A stretch of 64,000 bases of DNA from Dysgonomonas sp. 25 (GCF_010501075.1 NZ_QVMN01000001.1:664272-728271), one strand, 5' to 3'; positions 35,909 to 46,154 are shown, counted from the stretch's first letter. Made by a program: numbers and translations. The notes: generated by a model from the sequence alone, not told the origin.

Positions 35909-38900
35909 TTATTTTTCTAATGTTAGCTTGCGTTTTTCATCATAAACTGTTTCCCATGAAAATTTACCATTTTGATCTATCTTAAAATCAAAAATCTGTA
36001 CTGGCATTTTTCCTTTCTTTGTTAGATGAAAGCTTCTGTCGAATCGGCTTATCATATCTGAAGAACTCTCCCTCGTATCACTTAAATAGTTACTATTAGT
36101 GTAAGTATATCCTAAAGGAGTTCCATGATCTGATGAAACAATAACCGCAGCTTCTGTTTGTTTTGAGAATTTTCTTACAAATTTTTTACCATCTTCACTT
36201 GTAGAGTTAGTCATGAAACAGCTTCCAATAAAGATATTTTTATCCTTAAAACCATCTTTTAATACACTAAAATCCTGGTTATCTTTATCTATATAATTAC
36301 CTGCAAAATTTATTGTACCACTATAACCATGAGCGGAGATCGTATATGAATCGGTTTCAATACCATTTTCTTGCATCATAGCCAATCCTGCAGCCAAATC
36401 TTCAATATTATCTACCACTAATATAGGTAACCCAGCTTCATTAACCCGGTTAAATGCTCGTAATAATTTTTCATCTTCTGCATATTTAGAATGAAATATA
36501 GAAACAACGCCATATTTTTCATTATTTTCCATACCAATAATATCATACATTCCGTCAGGGTCAATCCGATTTATCGGATTATTTGAACAATAATGGTATG
36601 GTGTAAGCCAAGGCTTCTTCTCCGCTAACGGATCCACCGTCGTAAATCTCGGTACAGCAGGAGACATGTGTCTTGCCGAATAATCATACCAATCTAAACC
36701 ATGCATTCGGTCTTGTTCTTTGCCATTGTACTTGTAGGCATCTTTGTCTTTGTTCAAGCCATCGGCAAAGCTTGCTCCAAACGGATAGTAATGATTCTGT
36801 CGGGTTACTGTGCCGTTTGATGTGGCCACGGCTCTGTTATTTCCTAAATGGTCTTTGGTATAGAAGTGGTATTGTCCGGCTTCTATGTAACCTCCGTCAA
36901 CCAATATTTTATTCAGTACATTATTTTCATAGATCTTATTGCCGACATAATCTACAATCCTTTTCTTCTGCAGGCTGGGGGTATTAAGTGCAGAACCGAT
37001 AACCGGGTTGGTACTGAAGTTTGGATTCCACCAATAGTCGACTCTCAACTTGACGCCTGTGGCTGAGTAAAGGTAATCTGTTCTCGCTTCGGCTACCGGA
37101 CTCTTGATATCCATCCGCCTTGGTAGGTTTAGGGAATTATATTCTATTTTACCAATTCCTTTGTTTAAGTCTTTGGTCAGCGCACCGTTTTTATTGTAGG
37201 TGTATTCGACGGTCTGGTTTGTCCAGTCTTTAAAGTCTTCTGATTCTTCTAATGCAACCTCTGCCCCTGTATCGGTCACTTTTATCAGTTGGTTACCGTT
37301 GTAGGCCATGGTCAGGTTATCAACTATGTTGTAATTGTTAGCGGTAATTTTACCATAGCGCTGCAGGGTCATCATATTACCCATCTTGTCGTAGGTGTAT
37401 TGTGTCCCGTATTTTTCGTCCTGATTTATTCCTACATAGTCGGCTTTCTGCAGACGCGAAAGATTGTCGTAAGTATAGGTATACTTACGGGTCAGATTGT
37501 CCTGCGTCCAACCCATGGTCTTGATGTTGCCGTTATAGGCATAGGTGAGTTGTTCTACGAAATGGGGTTCTTGTATTTTGTCCACCCACGAGCGTATGTT
37601 ATAGGTGTAGGTGGTCTTGAGATTCGGATGGTCATTCTTGATGGTATTTTTCAGCCTGCCGAGTTCGTCATAGGTATTCTTCGCCAATGATATCTCAGGT
37701 TGGTCGTTGATCTTATGTTTGGTCTCTGTCATCCGCCCTGCGTGGTCGTAGGTGTAGGTATAGAGTTCTTTCGTGGTTCCACCGCGGGCGATATGCTCGG
37801 TCAGCGTCTTGGTGGGGTTACCGACGAAGTCATAGGCGGTATAGCTATAGTCATAGCCTCCCAGGTGGTTGGTGCTACGTGTCTGGATAGCGCGCTTTTT
37901 ATTGTCATAGTACATGGTACTGTATAGCTCTCGGGGAGCCGTACTTGCTCCCATCGTTGAGGTGATGCTTCCTGTCAGCAGACCTTTGTGCTGGTAAGTG
38001 CTGTTGTCGTCTCCGTAGCGGGTGCCATAGTCATTGTTGGCTACATATCTCAGGTTCTGGTTAGAGAAGTCTGCTTGTTTGAGGTAGGTATAGTTGTCGT
38101 AATAGTTGGCTGTCAATAGTGTCCAGTTATTGAGGGTGACGCCGCTGATGTTGTAGCCTTTGTAACTGCCATCAGCTAATTCCGGAAGGGTGGCTGTCAC
38201 AACAACATTTTTCAGGTAGGTTTCTATTTGAGATTCGGATATGGTGTTTTTGCAAATACCTGAAAGGACTGGTCTGCCAAAGATATCGGGTATATTAAAC
38301 AGCCATTCGTCTTGTATCCGTTGTTCGCCGTCTTGGGTGAAGATAAGTCGGTCGGCTTGGTCGTAAACCATATAAATCCAGTCGCAGCCGGGAAGGCGTT
38401 TTTTGATGCAACGGTTGCGGTGGTCGTATTTATAGAGGTAGGCGTATTGTTGCATGATTTCGTTGTCGTCGCTCAGGTCGCTGGTGAGTTTGTCTACGGC
38501 TAAGGGTGGTAAGACATACCTGAGATTACCATAGTCGTCGTAGACATAGTAGGTGTCGTATTTCTCGCTGCCATTTAGTTGACGCATGAGTACGACCTGT
38601 CCGAGTTGATTCTTAAACTCTAATGAAATATTATCATCTTCATCCGACACTAAAGTCACATACAATTCGTTATTGTTGTAATTTCCTTTCCTTGCCAATT
38701 GGTTATTAGAAACATTCCATCTCATACAGGTCAGATAAACAGCATTTAAACTACTCAATCTACTTGTTGTTACAGTTCGAGCCAATGATTTCGGCTGGTT
38801 ACACTGAGATGGGTCAATATATAAATAGAGGTTTTTCTCAGAACTTGCTTTGAACGAGAATCCCGGACTTAATATTATTTGATTGCAAGCAGCAATCGCT

Positions 38901-40579
38901 CCACTCAATGTATCTGGTTTGTTCATTGTTACTGTAGGGGCTGTTGCAATCGCACCTTTGTTAGTCCCATATTCATACCGGACAGCTTTTTCATTCCAAT
39001 GCCATGTTTGTCCAGGCCCATATTGTTCTGTAATACGATTCAAGGGCGAATTTTCATAAGTAGGTTTAGTATATGGTTTTTGGTCATTATAAATTGCATT
39101 TTTTGCAATATTTTGGATAACCAAAGGTTCAACACGATTCCCCTCAGAGGAGTATGGTGTTGGAAGCCAAGATTTATCTTCGCGCCCAAAAGAATCGTAT
39201 TGTTGTATGGATATAAGATCCTTACCTGTTGGGGTGATTCCTTTCTGAACTGTTTGCTCAGGTCGCCCAAGACCATCAAAGTATTGGAAAGCATCTAAAT
39301 ATTTATATGGATATTCTCCATCATAATAAGAACGCGTTTTAATATAATTGAGATTCTCTTTCTGCGTAATCGCGCTTCCTTGATGAATTCCTTCTATTGT
39401 CGTTTTAATAACGCCATTCCCTGTCTTTCCTTCCGAAACAATGTAATACGTTCCTGCAGGCAAACCTGTTATCTTTAGATAAGCATTTGTAGGAGACGAA
39501 CATTCGCCATTATTAGCCGATGCGCTCCACGAACGGGTTTTCTCTTCATTGAATATAAAGATATTTGTCGTTACCAGCTCTGAGCCATCATGACTGACGA
39601 ATAAGTCCATCGGAGCCGTCGCTGTCAATTTATAAGTTATATCTTTAGGAGAATTTCCATAAATATTCTCACTTTCTTCCGTATTTTGCGTATGGGCATA
39701 GGTGAATGATTTATCTCTTGTTCCAATATCCCTGAAAAAAGGGTCAAAACCTTGAATAATTGTATTTATTATCCCATTGGAGAGGGCTCCTTCCGAGATG
39801 ACCCTATATGTCCCAGGATTTAGTATGGTTTCGATAGATTCGCTGCTGCCCGTAATGTCATTTGTGGAGCAACGTATCTGCAATACTTTCTGAGTAGACA
39901 CTTCCTGCAAAGTCATACAAGTCATCGCTAACTGAGAGCCTTGGTGTGAAACAAAGACCTTCATTTTCTTAGTTAGCGTAAAATAATAAATAACGTCATT
40001 ATAAGGCCTATAACTCCATTCGCTAACGCTTTCTTCCGTATTAGCGGTATGACTGAAAGTGAACTCTTCGTTTTTTGTTCCCAGATTTTGCTGGATGAGA
40101 GTTTTACAGTAACCTGTTATGGTTGTCGTTATCTTACCTTTATTTTTGTCATTTTCAGAAGTATAATCACCTGCAGATAAAATATAGTAGGTCCCTGCAG
40201 GTAGATTCTTATAAATGAGACAAGCTTGATATTTTAGGCCGCATGTAATCTCTTTCAGATCATTACTACTAGCCTGTGCTACATGACTTCTATAAGTGTC
40301 ATCCTTATATAAACGGATATAAGTATCACTTAGCTCGGATCCGCAATGATGAATCGTTATATCCATCGCTTGGGTGATCGTAAATTTATAAAAGACTCCC
40401 CTATTGTTTGTACCCGTTGTAAAATAATTATTGTTATCCTGTGTATTTTTGGTATCCCTATAGGTAAAAGGGTTACTATAACTACCTATATTTATTGCGT
40501 TGTCAAAATGGCTTCCATTCTGTGAAAAAACGGATATTGTCGTTATGAAAAGTAATAATGTCAATATAATAGATTTCAT
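35909..40579 (-). CDS. RHS-repeat polymorphic toxin with cysteine-peptidase-like tip
   Basis: 1556 aa exported protein: signal peptide (ends TISVFSQNG); three ~120-residue beta-rich repeats (~20-395, each ending AGTYYILS/PGTYRVIS/AGTYYIVS, resembling pre-peptidase domains); a DUF6443-type block (~405-470, YFDGLGRPEQTVQKGITPTG); YD/RHS repeats (~650-1300); the RHS core boundary (DPLAEK..., IDPDGM at ~1339-1344). The C-terminal 211 residues are the variable toxin: TISAHGYSG (His1417) and IFIGSCFM (Cys1454) match the His-Gly and Cys of clan CD (caspase/CHAT-like) peptidases. RHS shells encase and auto-release such tips. The only intact RHS gene of the array; its immunity gene follows. Confidence 0.85.
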   Translation of the reverse strand: MKSIILTLLLFITTISVFSQNGSHFDNAINIGSYSNPFTYRDTKNTQDNNNYFTTGTNNRGVFYKFTITQAMDITIHHCGSELSDTYIRLYKDDTYRSHVAQASSNDLKEITCGLKYQACLIYKNLPAGTYYILSAGDYTSENDKNKGKITTTITGYCKTLIQQNLGTKNEEFTFSHTANTEESVSEWSYRPYNDVIYYFTLTKKMKVFVSHQGSQLAMTCMTLQEVSTQKVLQIRCSTNDITGSSESIETILNPGTYRVISEGALSNGIINTIIQGFDPFFRDIGTRDKSFTYAHTQNTEESENIYGNSPKDITYKLTATAPMDLFVSHDGSELVTTNIFIFNEEKTRSWSASANNGECSSPTNAYLKITGLPAGTYYIVSEGKTGNGVIKTTIEGIHQGSAITQKENLNYIKTRSYYDGEYPYKYLDAFQYFDGLGRPEQTVQKGITPTGKDLISIQQYDSFGREDKSWLPTPYSSEGNRVEPLVIQNIAKNAIYNDQKPYTKPTYENSPLNRITEQYGPGQTWHWNEKAVRYEYGTNKGAIATAPTVTMNKPDTLSGAIAACNQIILSPGFSFKASSEKNLYLYIDPSQCNQPKSLARTVTTSRLSSLNAVYLTCMRWNVSNNQLARKGNYNNNELYVTLVSDEDDNISLEFKNQLGQVVLMRQLNGSEKYDTYYVYDDYGNLRYVLPPLAVDKLTSDLSDDNEIMQQYAYLYKYDHRNRCIKKRLPGCDWIYMVYDQADRLIFTQDGEQRIQDEWLFNIPDIFGRPVLSGICKNTISESQIETYLKNVVVTATLPELADGSYKGYNISGVTLNNWTLLTANYYDNYTYLKQADFSNQNLRYVANNDYGTRYGDDNSTYQHKGLLTGSITSTMGASTAPRELYSTMYYDNKKRAIQTRSTNHLGGYDYSYTAYDFVGNPTKTLTEHIARGGTTKELYTYTYDHAGRMTETKHKINDQPEISLAKNTYDELGRLKNTIKNDHPNLKTTYTYNIRSWVDKIQEPHFVEQLTYAYNGNIKTMGWTQDNLTRKYTYTYDNLSRLQKADYVGINQDEKYGTQYTYDKMGNMMTLQRYGKITANNYNIVDNLTMAYNGNQLIKVTDTGAEVALEESEDFKDWTNQTVEYTYNKNGALTKDLNKGIGKIEYNSLNLPRRMDIKSPVAEARTDYLYSATGVKLRVDYWWNPNFSTNPVIGSALNTPSLQKKRIVDYVGNKIYENNVLNKILVDGGYIEAGQYHFYTKDHLGNNRAVATSNGTVTRQNHYYPFGASFADGLNKDKDAYKYNGKEQDRMHGLDWYDYSARHMSPAVPRFTTVDPLAEKKPWLTPYHYCSNNPINRIDPDGMYDIIGMENNEKYGVVSIFHSKYAEDEKLLRAFNRVNEAGLPILVVDNIEDLAAGLAMMQENGIETDSYTISAHGYSGTINFAGNYIDKDNQDFSVLKDGFKDKNIFIGSCFMTNSTSEDGKKFVRKFSKQTEAAVIVSSDHGTPLGYTYTNSNYLSDTRESSSDMISRFDRSFHLTKKGKMPVQIFDFKIDQNGKFSWETVYDEKRKLTLEK

Positions 40580-40591
40580 AATATTCTCGTA

Positions 40592-43570
40592 TTATTGATT
40601 TTGGTAATGATATTCATAAGATTGAAGCGGTTTTCTTTTACCATCTTCTATAATATATGTTTCCCTTAGGCGGCCTGCATTATCATATTCGCAGTATGTA
40701 GTAATTCCTGACGGGTCTGTCAAAGTAGTTATCCCTATCAATGGTATGTATGTACAAGTAGTAACTTGTGCATGAGAAGGTAATACTCGGCGTATATCAT
40801 TGTTCAACTGAGTCAGAGTTGTTGTAGGATAGGTATAATCCTGAAGTTGATTTAAATATCCCATCAATGCAGTGTTATTGGCCACTTCGTTATAGCGTAT
40901 ATTATCCAGCTTCGCTACAAGATAAGCCTGATTGTATCCCCAGATAAAGGTCGTATAAGTATTATCTCGTTTTTGAACTTCTAAGATATTTCCTTTATTA
41001 TCATACTTGGTATAAGCGATTTCTGTCTCTGCCTCTCCTACCCCTTTTTTCATAATTACAGAATGTGGAACGACAAGACCATTCTCTTGCTTATATACAT
41101 TATAAGCATTCTGCACAAATGTATCATTGACATAATCAGTCTGTGTAATGACAGGGGATATCATATTTTTCCCAATCATCACTTTAGTAATCCCACTGTT
41201 CAAATTCTTGAAATCATTGGGGTATTCGAAATTTTGCCGAGCAATTGTACCATCACTCAATATTCGTTCAGTAGATGTAACTTCGTATTGATTTTGCAAA
41301 CGGTCATAGTTATACGTTGTAGTTGTTGTTAATTCTTTTCCATCCAAGTATTCTGTTTCTTCTATTTTTGTTAATTTGCTCAAACCTGTTTCAACTGTGA
41401 TATTTGCATATTGAAACGTTTCTTCAGCATAGGCTCCATATGTCGTAAGTTCTGGTTCTGGTCTGCGAGATCTAAACGGGGGAAATACATGCCATTTCCC
41501 TACCGGATAGAAATTTGGAGATATAACTAACCCTACTCTAAACCGTTTTTTGTTTAATATACTATACCCATACTTTGTGCTCTTTATCAAAGAAAATTCA
41601 AGGTCTTCTTTTTTATACACATCTATTCTTTCTGGCCCATTTCTTTGCCATGTATTACTCACATAATAATTTGACAGATATGGTTTGAAGTTTACAAATG
41701 GTCCACAATCGGGTTGATAACAATGAGATAAATCGTAATACTCTATGTCTATCGGATATGTATTATAAAAATGTTCTGTTTTGCCATTAGACGTTTGAGG
41801 TGTTCCATCAAATTCAATTACTTTTCCATAAAAAACAGGAGCAGAAGCAGTATTTCCTTGAGGAAGGGCAGGTTGCGAAACATAATAGTCATAAAAGTCA
41901 GTTCTTCCATAAGGGAAAGCCCATGTACCTTGGGATTCATCAATTATATCTCCCCGAGTATATCGTTGAGATGCTAAATGATGAGCTACCACATTTTCCT
42001 TGACATTCTCATACTGATAAGTTTTTACAAGAGGTACTGATTCCACAGATGGATAAGAGAGTATTTGTTTAATCCGAAGACCACCTACATCTTCACCATT
42101 CATATTTTTATTATTTTCATATTCAAATTTTGTATACCCACCTGTTGGATATGTTATTTTATTCAACATACAAGCCTGAGTATATTTAGGGTTTATAGCC
42201 CTATTCGCAAACTCGAATTGAGGAATTTTAACGGAATGTGATATGAAATGGGTGTTATAACTTATTCCATTATAATATCCCCATAAATCCTGACCAAAAT
42301 AAGGCCTATTTGAATTCAAGTCGAAATAATCGAAATATTTTGGCAGATCCATAGTATATTGATGATAGTTATATCCAAAGGTATAAGCCGATATTTCCTT
42401 TCTCGAAGAGTTTTGTGTACAAACTTTGTCCAACCTTAATCTAGGCCCATTCATGAAATAGCTTTGTTCTAATAGGTACGCTTTAATAAGTCCTCCTCCC
42501 TTACTATAAATGTCGATCCCTGTCATCCGATATTTTCTACGATCTTTTCTGTCAGAGTTGTAAGAAAAAACAATCGAGCCCTCTGGAAATTCAATTTCTT
42601 TCACTCTCAAAGATATCTCGGTTTCTGAGAGATTATAATTTTCGGAAAAATAGGGTAGATCCTGTAAACTTTGTCCTATTTTTAATTGCTGACTTGTATA
42701 ATAATCTACATACAGAGTATTGTCTGTATCATATTTAAATGTAATTGATCTTCCATCAATCGTTTTTATCCAAGATAAATACCAGCTGGTTGTATGCCGT
42801 TCTGTATGTCCTTTAGATGGCACTGTTTCCTTAGCTCCAAAGTAATATGCTGTTCCATCAGTTGTCGTGATTTTAAAGTTATCCAGCCCTGATATATATT
42901 CTATTTTATTTCCAGTTAATGGGAGTTGAATCCAATTCCCATCAACATCTAATCTAAAACTGCCAGATACTCCACAAAAATTATAATGAAAGATATCAGT
43001 TTCTAAATCATGTGTAACAGGATTATCATAAAAGGTTCCTAAATAATCCATTTTTGTTTGACTGTCAAAATTCCGTAAAAATTCCACACTATATTTAAAC
43101 TCAAATGGCATATTCTGACCTGGAGGTTTTTCTAAATTATAAAGTTTATCCGGGATACCTTTTACATTGCGAGTAATCACTCCTCCTGCATTTAAGGACC
43201 AACCCAGTCCAACCATACTGGCTATCTCATCCACTTTTATTCCTGAAGCATGATAAGAAAGAGAGATAGGAACGGTTGTTTGAGGAAGATTTATCGTATA
43301 AATTGGAATATCGATCTGCACTAATCCAGTGTTTAATGATACTGGATATTGTCCATATTTACCTAATGCTGCTGCATCAGGGGTAGGCAAAATCAACTCT
43401 GGGAGAGTCTCGTTCTGATCCATTGATAAACTTCTTGTATTTGCTCTCAACGAATCTTTAACAAATGGTATACTATCATTTACACTTTGTGCAAATGTTG
43501 AGATAGAAAACAATATTGTAAGAATATATAGAATATACTTTTTCATCATATTTATTTTATTCAGTTTCAT
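40592..43570 (-). CDS. Large RHS-associated N-terminal partner protein
   Basis: 992 aa with a signal peptide (MMKKYILYILTILFSISTFAQ begins at residue 8). The N-terminal region has the SpvB/RHS-like opening GKYGQYPVSLNTGLVQIDIP and YHASGIKVDEIASMVGLGW, followed by beta-rich repeats with YDNKGN and CEYDNAGRLRETY near the end and a final SYEYHYQNQ, as in proteins that precede RHS toxins in Bacteroidetes. Its ATG overlaps the stop of the preceding gene by one base (TAATG), and the toxin gene starts 12 bp after its stop, so the three genes are one operon. It probably builds part of the toxin shell or presents it on the surface. Confidence 0.75.
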   Translation of the reverse strand: MKLNKINMMKKYILYILTILFSISTFAQSVNDSIPFVKDSLRANTRSLSMDQNETLPELILPTPDAAALGKYGQYPVSLNTGLVQIDIPIYTINLPQTTVPISLSYHASGIKVDEIASMVGLGWSLNAGGVITRNVKGIPDKLYNLEKPPGQNMPFEFKYSVEFLRNFDSQTKMDYLGTFYDNPVTHDLETDIFHYNFCGVSGSFRLDVDGNWIQLPLTGNKIEYISGLDNFKITTTDGTAYYFGAKETVPSKGHTERHTTSWYLSWIKTIDGRSITFKYDTDNTLYVDYYTSQQLKIGQSLQDLPYFSENYNLSETEISLRVKEIEFPEGSIVFSYNSDRKDRRKYRMTGIDIYSKGGGLIKAYLLEQSYFMNGPRLRLDKVCTQNSSRKEISAYTFGYNYHQYTMDLPKYFDYFDLNSNRPYFGQDLWGYYNGISYNTHFISHSVKIPQFEFANRAINPKYTQACMLNKITYPTGGYTKFEYENNKNMNGEDVGGLRIKQILSYPSVESVPLVKTYQYENVKENVVAHHLASQRYTRGDIIDESQGTWAFPYGRTDFYDYYVSQPALPQGNTASAPVFYGKVIEFDGTPQTSNGKTEHFYNTYPIDIEYYDLSHCYQPDCGPFVNFKPYLSNYYVSNTWQRNGPERIDVYKKEDLEFSLIKSTKYGYSILNKKRFRVGLVISPNFYPVGKWHVFPPFRSRRPEPELTTYGAYAEETFQYANITVETGLSKLTKIEETEYLDGKELTTTTTYNYDRLQNQYEVTSTERILSDGTIARQNFEYPNDFKNLNSGITKVMIGKNMISPVITQTDYVNDTFVQNAYNVYKQENGLVVPHSVIMKKGVGEAETEIAYTKYDNKGNILEVQKRDNTYTTFIWGYNQAYLVAKLDNIRYNEVANNTALMGYLNQLQDYTYPTTTLTQLNNDIRRVLPSHAQVTTCTYIPLIGITTLTDPSGITTYCEYDNAGRLRETYIIEDGKRKPLQSYEYHYQNQ

Positions 43571-44748
43571 TACTTTTTAATAATATTCTGCGCGACTGAG
43601 ATTTGATTGTCGGTTATAATTTGCAGAACATAAGCACCTTTGGGTAAAGTGTGACAGTCGATATTGGTCTGATGTGTACCTTCCTGTTGAACCTGTTGCT
43701 TCGACTGGTAATACATCGTCCCGTCGACGGTCGAGTAGAGGGTGATTTGAACTTTCGCTTGCTGGCTGAGTTCGTAAGTCAAATATAGATTGTCTTGTAC
43801 TGGATTCGGATAGAAGTTATAATTAGCGATTAGACTTGAGTGTGTTTCTTGCTGCTCGTTTGAAATGCCCTTCTCTTGGCGGCTTTTTCGCCTTTCGTTT
43901 TCAAAATTCCACATTTCATCTAAGATACGTTGGTTATCAGGGTCGGTATCTATATACAGGTGTTCTTGGGGGGGATAGTAGAAGCTGGTGGCAAAGAGGA
44001 TACTGTTATCTTTGGTATCGATATTACGGATGGTTTCGAAGATGGGATAGCGATAGCCTTTGGTGTACCAGCGATAGGTTTCTAAGTGTTTCTCGCTCGT
44101 GGGGTCTTGGCTGACTGTGTTGATTGACTGGTCTTGTATGGTTTGAATGGTTTTGATTCTTAGTACGGGGGTAATAGTATCGCCATCGGGTAATATCATC
44201 TTGCCGTAGGCGTCTGCTGTGATGGTTACGGTGCCTTGGGTATGGATGGGTTCGGTACCGGAGTAGTAGCCGCGGGTAGTATAGGGGGCACTGATGGTAT
44301 TGCCGTAGTTGAACGGATAGGTTATCTGGGGATAGGCGGGGGTGTATTGGAGTTTGACTACGGGGTTTTCATGGCCTAAGAGTAAGAGGGTATTGTCTTT
44401 TATTTGGTAGTAGTACATGGTGTTATGTTCGGTGCCTACTATCAAGTCGGATGGGTGGATGGTATTATCTTCTTTTTCGAAGGTGTTGTAGCCCATGATG
44501 TAGAGGCTGTCGCCTTGCAATGGGGCGGGGCTATAGGTGAGTTTATATTCGTCGTTAATGCTCTGGAGTGTGGTGAAATTCCAGATGATGCTTTTGCCGG
44601 GGTCGCCGGGGGCTATGTATTCGACTTGTTGTTTGAGGAGAACATCGCCGCAGCGGATAGTGTTATGTTCCTTGGTTAACTGGCTAAAGCTGTATGTACT
44701 GTAACTCAACAGTGTTATAAGCAGCAGAAATGATTGTAGCTTCTTCAT
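43570..44748 (-). CDS. Exported protein with type IX secretion C-terminal sorting domain
   Basis: 392 aa. Signal peptide (ends STYSFSQL), a beta-rich body (~20-290), and a C-terminal ~80-residue T9SS type A sorting domain (NYNFYPNPVQDNLYLTYEL ... KVQITLYSTVDGTMYY ... LPKGAYVLQIITDN ... QNIIKK). T9SS cargo is exported through the Por machinery and anchored at the surface. First gene of the RHS operon; it may help localise the RHS proteins, which lack such a domain. Several runs of G-rich DNA in the 3' half suggest a different composition from the toxin tips. Confidence 0.8.
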   Translation of the reverse strand: MKKLQSFLLLITLLSYSTYSFSQLTKEHNTIRCGDVLLKQQVEYIAPGDPGKSIIWNFTTLQSINDEYKLTYSPAPLQGDSLYIMGYNTFEKEDNTIHPSDLIVGTEHNTMYYYQIKDNTLLLLGHENPVVKLQYTPAYPQITYPFNYGNTISAPYTTRGYYSGTEPIHTQGTVTITADAYGKMILPDGDTITPVLRIKTIQTIQDQSINTVSQDPTSEKHLETYRWYTKGYRYPIFETIRNIDTKDNSILFATSFYYPPQEHLYIDTDPDNQRILDEMWNFENERRKSRQEKGISNEQQETHSSLIANYNFYPNPVQDNLYLTYELSQQAKVQITLYSTVDGTMYYQSKQQVQQEGTHQTNIDCHTLPKGAYVLQIITDNQISVAQNIIKK

Positions 44749-45119
44749 AAATTGAATGGTATTATTATGGTATTATTTGTTAGCATAGTATAAAAGCTCA
44801 ATGGGTTCTTTTTATTATACCGACCTCTCTGCTTTGAAGAGAGATGTACTTTTCATATTTCTGTCATAGTATTCCTTTTTCACCCTTCCATCTTAGCCAA
44901 ACAATTATTTATTAAGAGTATCATACACAGCCCTCTCCATAAACACTATCATTTAACTTTCCTGCAGTAAATTTAACTAGATTTCACATATTCACAATGA
45001 TTATTCTTTATGTTATCTAACATAAAAAGAAGAAAATACCTTAGGGAGAGGGATACCAGAGGGGGGGCAGTAAGGATTATCAAAGGTTGAGTAATTCTTT
45101 ATTTTCTTATTGTTTTTTC
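44749..45119. other. Intergenic gap at the RHS / mobile element boundary
   Basis: 371 bp with no gene. A CTCTCT...AGAGAG hairpin lies near 44825-44845 and a purine-rich tract (GAGAGGGATACCAGAGGGGGGGC) near 45050-45075. The left limit of the mobile element probably lies in or near this gap, but no direct repeat could be paired with the other end, which is outside the window. Confidence 0.35.
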
Positions 45120-45779
45120 TTATTGATTCTTTCCGATAATACTTTTGGATTCGTAATATTTTATCCGGTCTTTCAGGTCTTGTATTTCCTGTTTTAATGT
45201 GTTGGTCATTTTTACATGGTACCTGTCTATGAAGGTGGTGAGTTTATAGAGTTCTTCTTGTAGCTGCATTTTCTTAATACTGCTATAGTAAGTACTAGTA
45301 AAGTCGTATTCGTCTTTGGTCATTAATAATTTGGTGAGGTCTATCGGTGTTGTTTCTTCTGTAACTTCTATTTTGGATTCTTGTAGGGAGGAAAGATATT
45401 CGATATCTTTTTCTTCAGGGGTGTATTGTTTCTCGAGTATATCGAAATAGGTTTCGAATTTCTTCTGGTCTTTATTCCATTCAAGTTTTATCATGCCGAA
45501 TCCGTGTATGGAGTAGGCAATAACTTTCTTAATCAGCCCATTGAATTCTTGTTTGCTTATTCTGATTGAATCGGAATCTTCATTTACCTGTGAGTCAAAG
45601 AAGTATATGGGGTCTATGTTAAAGTATTCCGAGATAGTAATAAGGGTTTCTATCTTGGTGGAGTTGGTTTTTATGATTTTATGCAGGCTCTGCTCGGTCA
45701 TCCCGAGTTCTGATGCGGCTTTCTTAAGGGTTAGGTTTCTGCTTTTACAGAGTTTTTTGATACGATTTAGGTGAATCAT
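45120..45779 (-). CDS. Cro/C1-type HTH regulator with C-terminal coiled coil
   Basis: 219 aa. Residues ~1-55 are an XRE-type HTH (IKKLCKSRNLTLKKAASELGMTEQSLHKII), then a flexible middle and a charged helical C-terminus (TFIDRYHVKMTNTLKQEIQDLKDRIKYYESK) likely to oligomerise. No catalytic domain. Divergent from the excisionase-like gene by 129 bp, so it probably represses the mobile element's early genes. Confidence 0.7.
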   Translation of the reverse strand: MIHLNRIKKLCKSRNLTLKKAASELGMTEQSLHKIIKTNSTKIETLITISEYFNIDPIYFFDSQVNEDSDSIRISKQEFNGLIKKVIAYSIHGFGMIKLEWNKDQKKFETYFDILEKQYTPEEKDIEYLSSLQESKIEVTEETTPIDLTKLLMTKDEYDFTSTYYSSIKKMQLQEELYKLTTFIDRYHVKMTNTLKQEIQDLKDRIKYYESKSIIGKNQ

Positions 45780-45908
45780 AGGAAAAAGCGAGCGTTTTTA
45801 ACATTATACTTTTTGTTTAGTAATTATTTATTGGTATAATTTTATAGCGTAAATGTAAATATAATATTTAGGTTTTACAGGTTTTCTATTTATTAATTTA
45901 AATTATTT

Positions 45909-46154
45909 ATGCTTATGGTAAAGGTTATTGTTACGAGCGAGGAGGCTATTGAGGAGATTATCGAAAGGGTAATGGACAGGAGGTTGCCTTCGGAGTCTGT
46001 AATTGAGAAGACGTACAGTATTAATCAGGTTGCCAAGATGTTGAAGAGGTCTCATAAGAAGGTTTCGGATTTGGTAGCCGGAGGGATATTGAGGGCTACT
46101 GTTGATAACAGGGTTTACGAGAGTTCGATTAGGGAGTATAATCAAAAAAAGTAA
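45909..46154 (+). CDS. Excisionase/MerR-like helix-turn-helix protein
   Basis: 81 aa. The central motif KTYSINQVAKMLKRSHKKVSDLVAGGILRAT followed by YESSIREYNQ is the winged-HTH_17 fold of excisionases, common in Bacteroidetes integrative elements. It may direct excision with the recombinase at the right end of the window. ATG at 45909; a second ATG two codons later is also possible. Divergently transcribed from the XRE-type regulator. Confidence 0.65.
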   Translation: MLMVKVIVTSEEAIEEIIERVMDRRLPSESVIEKTYSINQVAKMLKRSHKKVSDLVAGGILRATVDNRVYESSIREYNQKK

